Positions 59,103 through 64,000 of a DNA stretch of 64,000 nt are shown piece after piece (the first letter of the stretch is position 1; the number at the start of each line of letters is the position of its first letter). Source of the stretch: Sipunculus nudus (Eukaryota; Annelida; Sipuncula; Golfingiida; Sipunculidae); NCBI GenBank assembly GCA_026874595.1, contig CM049314.1, forward strand, positions 55,721,812 through 55,785,811, written 5' to 3'. The position numbers were made by a program, and so were the translations under genes. Below the pieces are notes generated by a model that had not been told where the DNA came from, ran no database searches, and saw nothing but the letters and a program-made list of their open reading frames with translations.

Positions 59103-60579
59103 CTGTACAATCGATGTAAATTAAAAAAAAAATAAAAAATAAAAAAAATAAATAAAGTTTATATTTATATTTAGATTTTCCTACCCTTTCACACATAGTT
59201 ATTATCTTAATACGGCGAAGTGTAAATCATCACTAATTATCCCAGCTGCTTACTCTAAACCTCATAAAGAGTTGCAGGAAGCGAGATCAATGCCATGCAA
59301 TACCTTCGATTCCTTAAGGTTTGGAAATTTAGTCTCGTCATCAACATATTTATTTCTTGCAATAGGAATGTGGTATGAGTTTTATCTTATAATGAATATG
59401 TCACGAACTGAAAAAAAAATTAACTGACCCCCTTTCATCCTTTGGCGTCACTCAGTAGTCGCCCATCTCCTAAATGGCCTGCTTGTAATTTTTATCATTA
59501 CCATCCCTTTGTTTTACACAAAGATTAAACTTAGTTATCTAGAGGCACTAATGAACCGCAAGTTTGTGCCCATATCGATTTTTATAAGACATAAAATATT
59601 GTAACGTTTTGAGTATCCTATAAAATAAAGATTATAAAAAGATTTGTTAGTCGAAAAGGAAGGACGTTTTGTTTGGCAATCTCAGAAAATATTAGATCTT
59701 GGTTGTCTTTTGACATAAATACTTATAAATCAAGCCAATTTCAACAAAGGATTATATGTAGTTATTGACATTTCACAATTTAAAAAATATTGGATTTAGA
59801 AACTTCTAACTTAGCATCCAGATAGTTCCAGATTAATTCTTTTTTAATTGCTCGTTACTGGAACATCGATATATGTATATAGAATTTGCCAATATTGGCG
59901 CATATATGTCTCATAAGCTCATGAACTATGGACTAAACTTTGAGGTGTTGCAACAAGCCAACACATGCAGCATATGTGTTATGTGACAATCACTGAAAGT
60001 ATCATGTTGTGTGCTTAAGTATATCATACTGGAATACCTTTACCCCAGGACGCTAACGTTCTGTTTACTGTTAAGGTAGTATACCCTTCTTTCACATTAT
60101 ACCATATTATTCCGCCATACTAAAAACAAAGAAACCAGGCTCTCCTCTGTAGGCTACCATTTAATAATTGCACTTTGGTGCACTTACATATAATGAGACT
60201 ATATATTATGAGTATAATAATGGTTTAGGAAACACTGGACGCTGTGCAGAAGTTCGATGGACCCATTTGTCAAACAACATGTCAGTTAAACAGTATCTTG
60301 CACCTTTTCTTGACTCCTGTTTTTGTCTGTCCAGCTTCATAACTGAAGTTTAATAACTGTGCAATTTTGAGAAAGAACACTGAGGAAAAAAATATATATA
60401 TAAATCATTTTCATTCATAGTAATAATAACGATTTATGTAAAAACGCCATGAAGCCACTTCAGGCATTTCAGCAAGCAACAACTGCGTATGTCGCGGACA
60501 AAGCATTAGATGACCATCGAAGTAACATGGAAAAGGTAAAAAGCTTTCTTTGTTGTGTACCACCAGGTGTGTGATTGTT

Positions 60580-60583
<4 letters not shown>
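59103..60583. other. Intergenic sequence with a small family A scrap
   Basis: 59792-59830 (GGATTTAGAAACTTCTAAC...GCATCCAGATAGTTCC) is a fragment of the family A unit. Otherwise AT-rich, no gene. Confidence 0.5.

Positions 60584-60621
<38 letters not shown>
60584..60621 (+). repeat. (TG)19 microsatellite
   Basis: Uninterrupted TG dinucleotide run. Confidence 0.95.
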
Positions 60622-60623
<2 letters not shown>

Positions 60624-61394
60624 AGATAGCATTTCTGCCATTACTGAAGCTGACCAACCGGGTTTGAATTCCGTCAACCTCATTCTACCTCTAAAGCCGT
60701 CAAATTTTATTTTGTATTATTATTACGCTGGTATGACAAGTGTAACTATTAATTATTGAATTTAACGAACATCGGTATATATGTGACATGCACATTTCTA
60801 GGGTAAATTTACATATACAAAGAATGAGCACTAAGAATATACATCTGAAAATTAAGTACTGACTTTGGTTTTGTCAAGGTGACAGATTCATCCTGGAGCT
60901 GGTATTGGCAACCACTATCGGGAAAATATGATGAGGATGCGCCGATAGGATTCCAGCGCAAAAAAAAAATCCAGCGGAGAAGTGCAAACAAAAAAAATTA
61001 CTCATTGTTCAAATTGACACCGCCTATGTTTCTTTTAAGAATGCTATGAAAAGAAGGATACAAGTAAGCGGTAATCAATCAAAATTTTTAACATTTAACA
61101 CGTCAAAATTTAAATGAATCTAGCTGTATGGCTTTATACATCCCTCACATACAAAACATATTGTTGTTTGAAATTTTTACTTTTATTTGAATAATATAAG
61201 TTTAAAAAATCGCGTTTTTTTTCTAGAAAATAAATGTTTGAGATCGTCATTGCATTATTCACAAACGAATTTGCCTTTGCTTGCCACCGGTACTCAGTAA
61301 ATGAAACGATTATGGCAAATGATATAGTGGTGTTTGAATGGAATTTCGGTGTTTCAGTAATACCGTGAAGACAGAAGCCATTGACCTTTATAGA
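60622..61394. other. Intergenic spacer
   Basis: AT-rich with several poly-A runs; nothing recognisable. Confidence 0.5.
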
Positions 61395-64000
61395 AACAAG
61401 TTACCCATGGGTCATGACGCTCAGCTGTCTGGAAAGAGATCCGCAAAAGGAAATTTTATCATCTGAATGGTAGTATATACCCATTCAACTGAAGCATCAA
61501 ACAAATTAACCAACAGGCCAAGATTGTGTCTGTATTTATATATATATAATTTATATTTGTATTTATATAATAGAGAAAAAATGCGTAAACTTAAAAAAAA
61601 TACAGGTGGCTCCACCAGTCTGCAGAAACTAATAAAAACAGTTAATGGTCAATATCAATGCAAAGAATCATGGTGATCTCTGCATTAGTTGTTCAAATAC
61701 TTCAGCTTTTGGATCAAATTTTCCATTATTCTGAGGGATACTTCGGAGTCCTATAACTTGAAGGATATGGGTAACAGAGACCTAATTTCAGGTTTCCACA
61801 GACACTTTTCATGGGCCTCCTTGCATGACAAGAATGAAGATTCTAGGTCGAGTTGTTACCATTTGTGCCACGTTAACAAATGACAGCATCCTTAAAGGTC
61901 TCAAAAATAGAGAAAAAAATTCGAAAAATTGAATAAAATATAGGTGGCACCACCAGACTGCAGAAACTGATGAAACACTCCATAATCAATATCCATGCAA
62001 AGAATCATGATGATCTCTGCATTAGTTGTTCAGATACTTCAGCTTTTGGATCAAATTATCCATTATTCTGAGGGATACTTCGGAGTCCTATAGCTTGAAG
62101 GATATGGGCAACAGAGACCTAATATCATGTTTCCACAGACACTTTTCATGGTCCTCCTTGCATGACAAGAATGAAGATTCAAGGTCCCATTGTTACGATT
62201 TGTACCCTGTTGACAGATAACAACATCTTTAAAGGTCTCAAAAACATAGAAAAAAATTCGAAAAAATTTATAAAAAAATAGAGGTGGCGCACCCAGTCTG
62301 CAGAAACTGATGGAACACCTCATGATCAATATGTATGCCAAAAATCATGATCATCAGTGTTTTAGTTATTAAGATACTGCAGTTTTTGTATAAAATTTTT
62401 CTTTATTCTGGGGGGGTATTTTGGAGCCATACAGTTTAAAGAATATGGGTAACAGAGACCTAATTTCAGGTTTCGATGGAGACTTTTCATGTGTCTACCT
62501 GTGTGTCAAGAATGAAGATTCTAGTTCAAGTTGTTATGATTTGTGCCCTGTTAACAGATGTTCAGATTTTTAAAGGTCTCAAATATAGACAAAACATTTC
62601 GTAATAATCGAAAAATACAGGGGGCGCCACCAGTCTGCAGAAACTGATGAAACATCTCTTGATCAATATGTATCCCAAAAATCATGACCATCAGTGTTGT
62701 AGTTATTGAGATGTTGCAGTTTGTTTTTATCAAATTTTTCATTATGTTGGGGGGGTAATTGGGAGCCCCACAGCTCAAAGGATATTGGTAACAGAGACCT
62801 TATTTCAGGTTTCCATGGAGACTTTTCATAGGTCCCTCAGTGTGTCAAGAATGAAGATTCTAGGTCCAGTCTTTACGATTTGTGTGCTGTTAACAGATGT
62901 TCACATTTTTAAAGGTCTCAAAAATAGAGAAAACAATTCTAAAGAATCGAAAAATACAGGTAGCGCCACCAGTCTGCAGAAACTGATGAAACGTCTCATG
63001 ATCAATAGGTATGCCAAAAATCATGACCTGCAGTGATGTAGTTAATGAGATATTGAAGTTTTTGAATGAAATTTTTGACTATTCTGGGGGGTACTTTGGG
63101 GCCCCATAGCTCAAAGGATATGGGTAACAGAGACCTAATTTCTGGTTTCCATGGAGACTTTTCATAGGTCTCTCAGTGTGTCATGAATGAAGATTCTAGG
63201 TCTAGTCTTTACGATTTGTGCCCTGTTAACAGATGTTCACATTTGTAAAGGTCTCAAAAATAGAGAAATCAATTTGTAAAGAATCGAAAAATACAGGTGG
63301 CGCCACCAGTCTGCAGAAACTTATGAAACATCTCATGATCAATAGGTATGCCAAAAATCATGACCTGCAGTGATGTAGTTAATGAGGTATTGAAGTTTTT
63401 GTATGAAATTTTTTACTATTCTAGGGTGTATTTTGGGGGCCCCATAGCACGAAGGATATGGGTAACAGAGACCTAATTTCTGGTTTCCATGGAGACTTTT
63501 CATAGGTCTCTCAATGTGTCAAGAATAAAGATTCTAGGTCCAGTCTTTACAATTGGTGCCCTGTTAACAGATGTTCAAATTTTTAAAGGTCTCAAAAAAA
63601 AAGAGAAAAATTCTTAAAAAATCGAAAAATACAGGTGGCGCCACCAGTCTGCAGGAACTGATGGTACATTTCATGATCAATATGTATGCCAAAAATCATG
63701 ACCATCAGTGATGTAGTTAATGATATATTGACGTTTTTGTATAAAATTTTTGACTATTCTGGGGGGTACTTTGGGGCCACATAGCTCAAAGAATATGGGT
63801 AACAGAGACCTAATTTCTGGTTTCCAAGGAGATTTTTTATGGACCTCTCAGAATGTCAAGTTACAAGATTCTAGGTCCAGCGGTTACGATTTGTGCCTGG
63901 TTAACGGACAGACAGACGGACAGACGGACGGACGGACAGACGGACAGCTAGACGGACGACGGACAAAGAGTGATCGCTTTAGCTCAGATGACTTACAGTC
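61395..64000 (-). mobile_element. Family A repeat, inverted, seven ~338-bp units, runs off the window
   Basis: The 3' end lies at the left (AACAAGTTACCCATGGGTCATGACGC, palindrome 61401-61414 with one mismatch). Units follow with the ATACAGGTGGCGCCACC block starting at 61600, 61938, 62278, 62615, 62954, 63291 and 63629, a spacing of 337-340. The right side reaches GACGGACGGACAGACGGAC and GATCGCTTTAGCTCAGATGACTT, the inverted 5' hairpin, cut by the window end. It is the best-preserved copy here, with units clearly more alike than those of the 3.8-kb copy. Confidence 0.88.

Noticed and set aside
58853-59119. 88-codon frame with GNRRTRSKPP and TPGIEPGSPAEKAERFTTQL
   Set aside because: It is a translation of the SINE, including the tRNA box B; such peptides are common false gene calls.
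60411-60759. Frames across the TG microsatellite (His-Thr or Cys-Val runs)
   Set aside because: Dinucleotide repeat artefact.
61395-63036. Frames of 60-92 codons with FSWASLHDKNEDSRSS-like peptides
   Set aside because: The same peptides recur every 338 bases from the family A units, and on the other strand in the 3.8, 4.6 and 49.2 kb copies; no conserved start or function.

Overview
This window is animal (metazoan) genomic DNA. It is AT-rich, with one widely spaced multi-exon gene on the + strand, GT-AG introns, long introns and many interspersed and tandem repeats. The families of (GTCC)n-headed repeats with internal tandem units, the SINEs and the MITEs suggest a marine invertebrate, most likely a bivalve mollusc. 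That placement is an inference from general character, not proven from one locus.

The only confident protein-coding gene is a complete PINCH (LIMS1-type) focal-adhesion adaptor. Twelve coding exons between 24528 and 39922 give 323 residues with five LIM domains and the conserved Lys/Arg-rich C-terminus, close to the family's usual length of about 325. Every junction is GT-AG and every reading frame closes. An exon at 14844-14986 ends in phase 2 and splices in frame to the first LIM exon, giving a 373-residue form with a 50-residue, poly-Ala-containing N-terminal extension. A second possible first exon at 3280-3353 has the same phase and would give a 350-residue form with an acidic N-terminus. 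A CCAAT-containing, CpG-richer stretch at about 5490-6165 looks like a promoter. The region after the stop (39923 to about 45215) is mostly unique sequence, with AATAAA signals and a good distal cleavage context at 45196, so a long 3' UTR is possible.

Layout: 1-14.8 kb holds upstream regulatory/alternative exon sequence and repeats (TA-flanked MITE at 2.03 kb, family A at 3.8-5.1 and 9.0-11.4 kb, family B at 6.2-7.3 kb, a 189-bp duplication at 12.4 kb). 14.8-24.5 kb is intron 1, ending in a 3.7-kb minisatellite (20.7-24.4 kb) that stops about 110 bp before the first LIM exon. 24.5-39.9 kb is the PINCH coding body, whose introns contain a full family B element (28.2-30.5 kb) and several MITEs. 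39.9-45.2 kb is 3' UTR or downstream sequence with a tRNA-like sequence and a MITE. 45.2-64 kb is a repeat-dominated intergenic region: many family A/A' copies, a family C element, an odd GAATGC/GCATTC array, a 36-bp triple repeat, a long-TIR MITE, a solo-LTR-like element, a tRNA-derived SINE, and an inverted family A copy with seven regular 338-bp units running off the right edge.

The most interesting non-genic signal is a set of three repeat families (A, B, C) with one shared plan: a short structured 5' end (a clear hairpin in A and C), a CGTCC/GTCC simple-repeat tract, then internal tandem units and a defined 3' end. A and B both carry the 12-base palindrome GGTGGCGCCACC in their internal units, and C carries dense AGGTCA direct repeats. 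This architecture resembles non-autonomous Helentron-type (HINE/pearl/DINE-1) elements, but that assignment is untested. No CRISPR, operon, defence or toxin system was seen.
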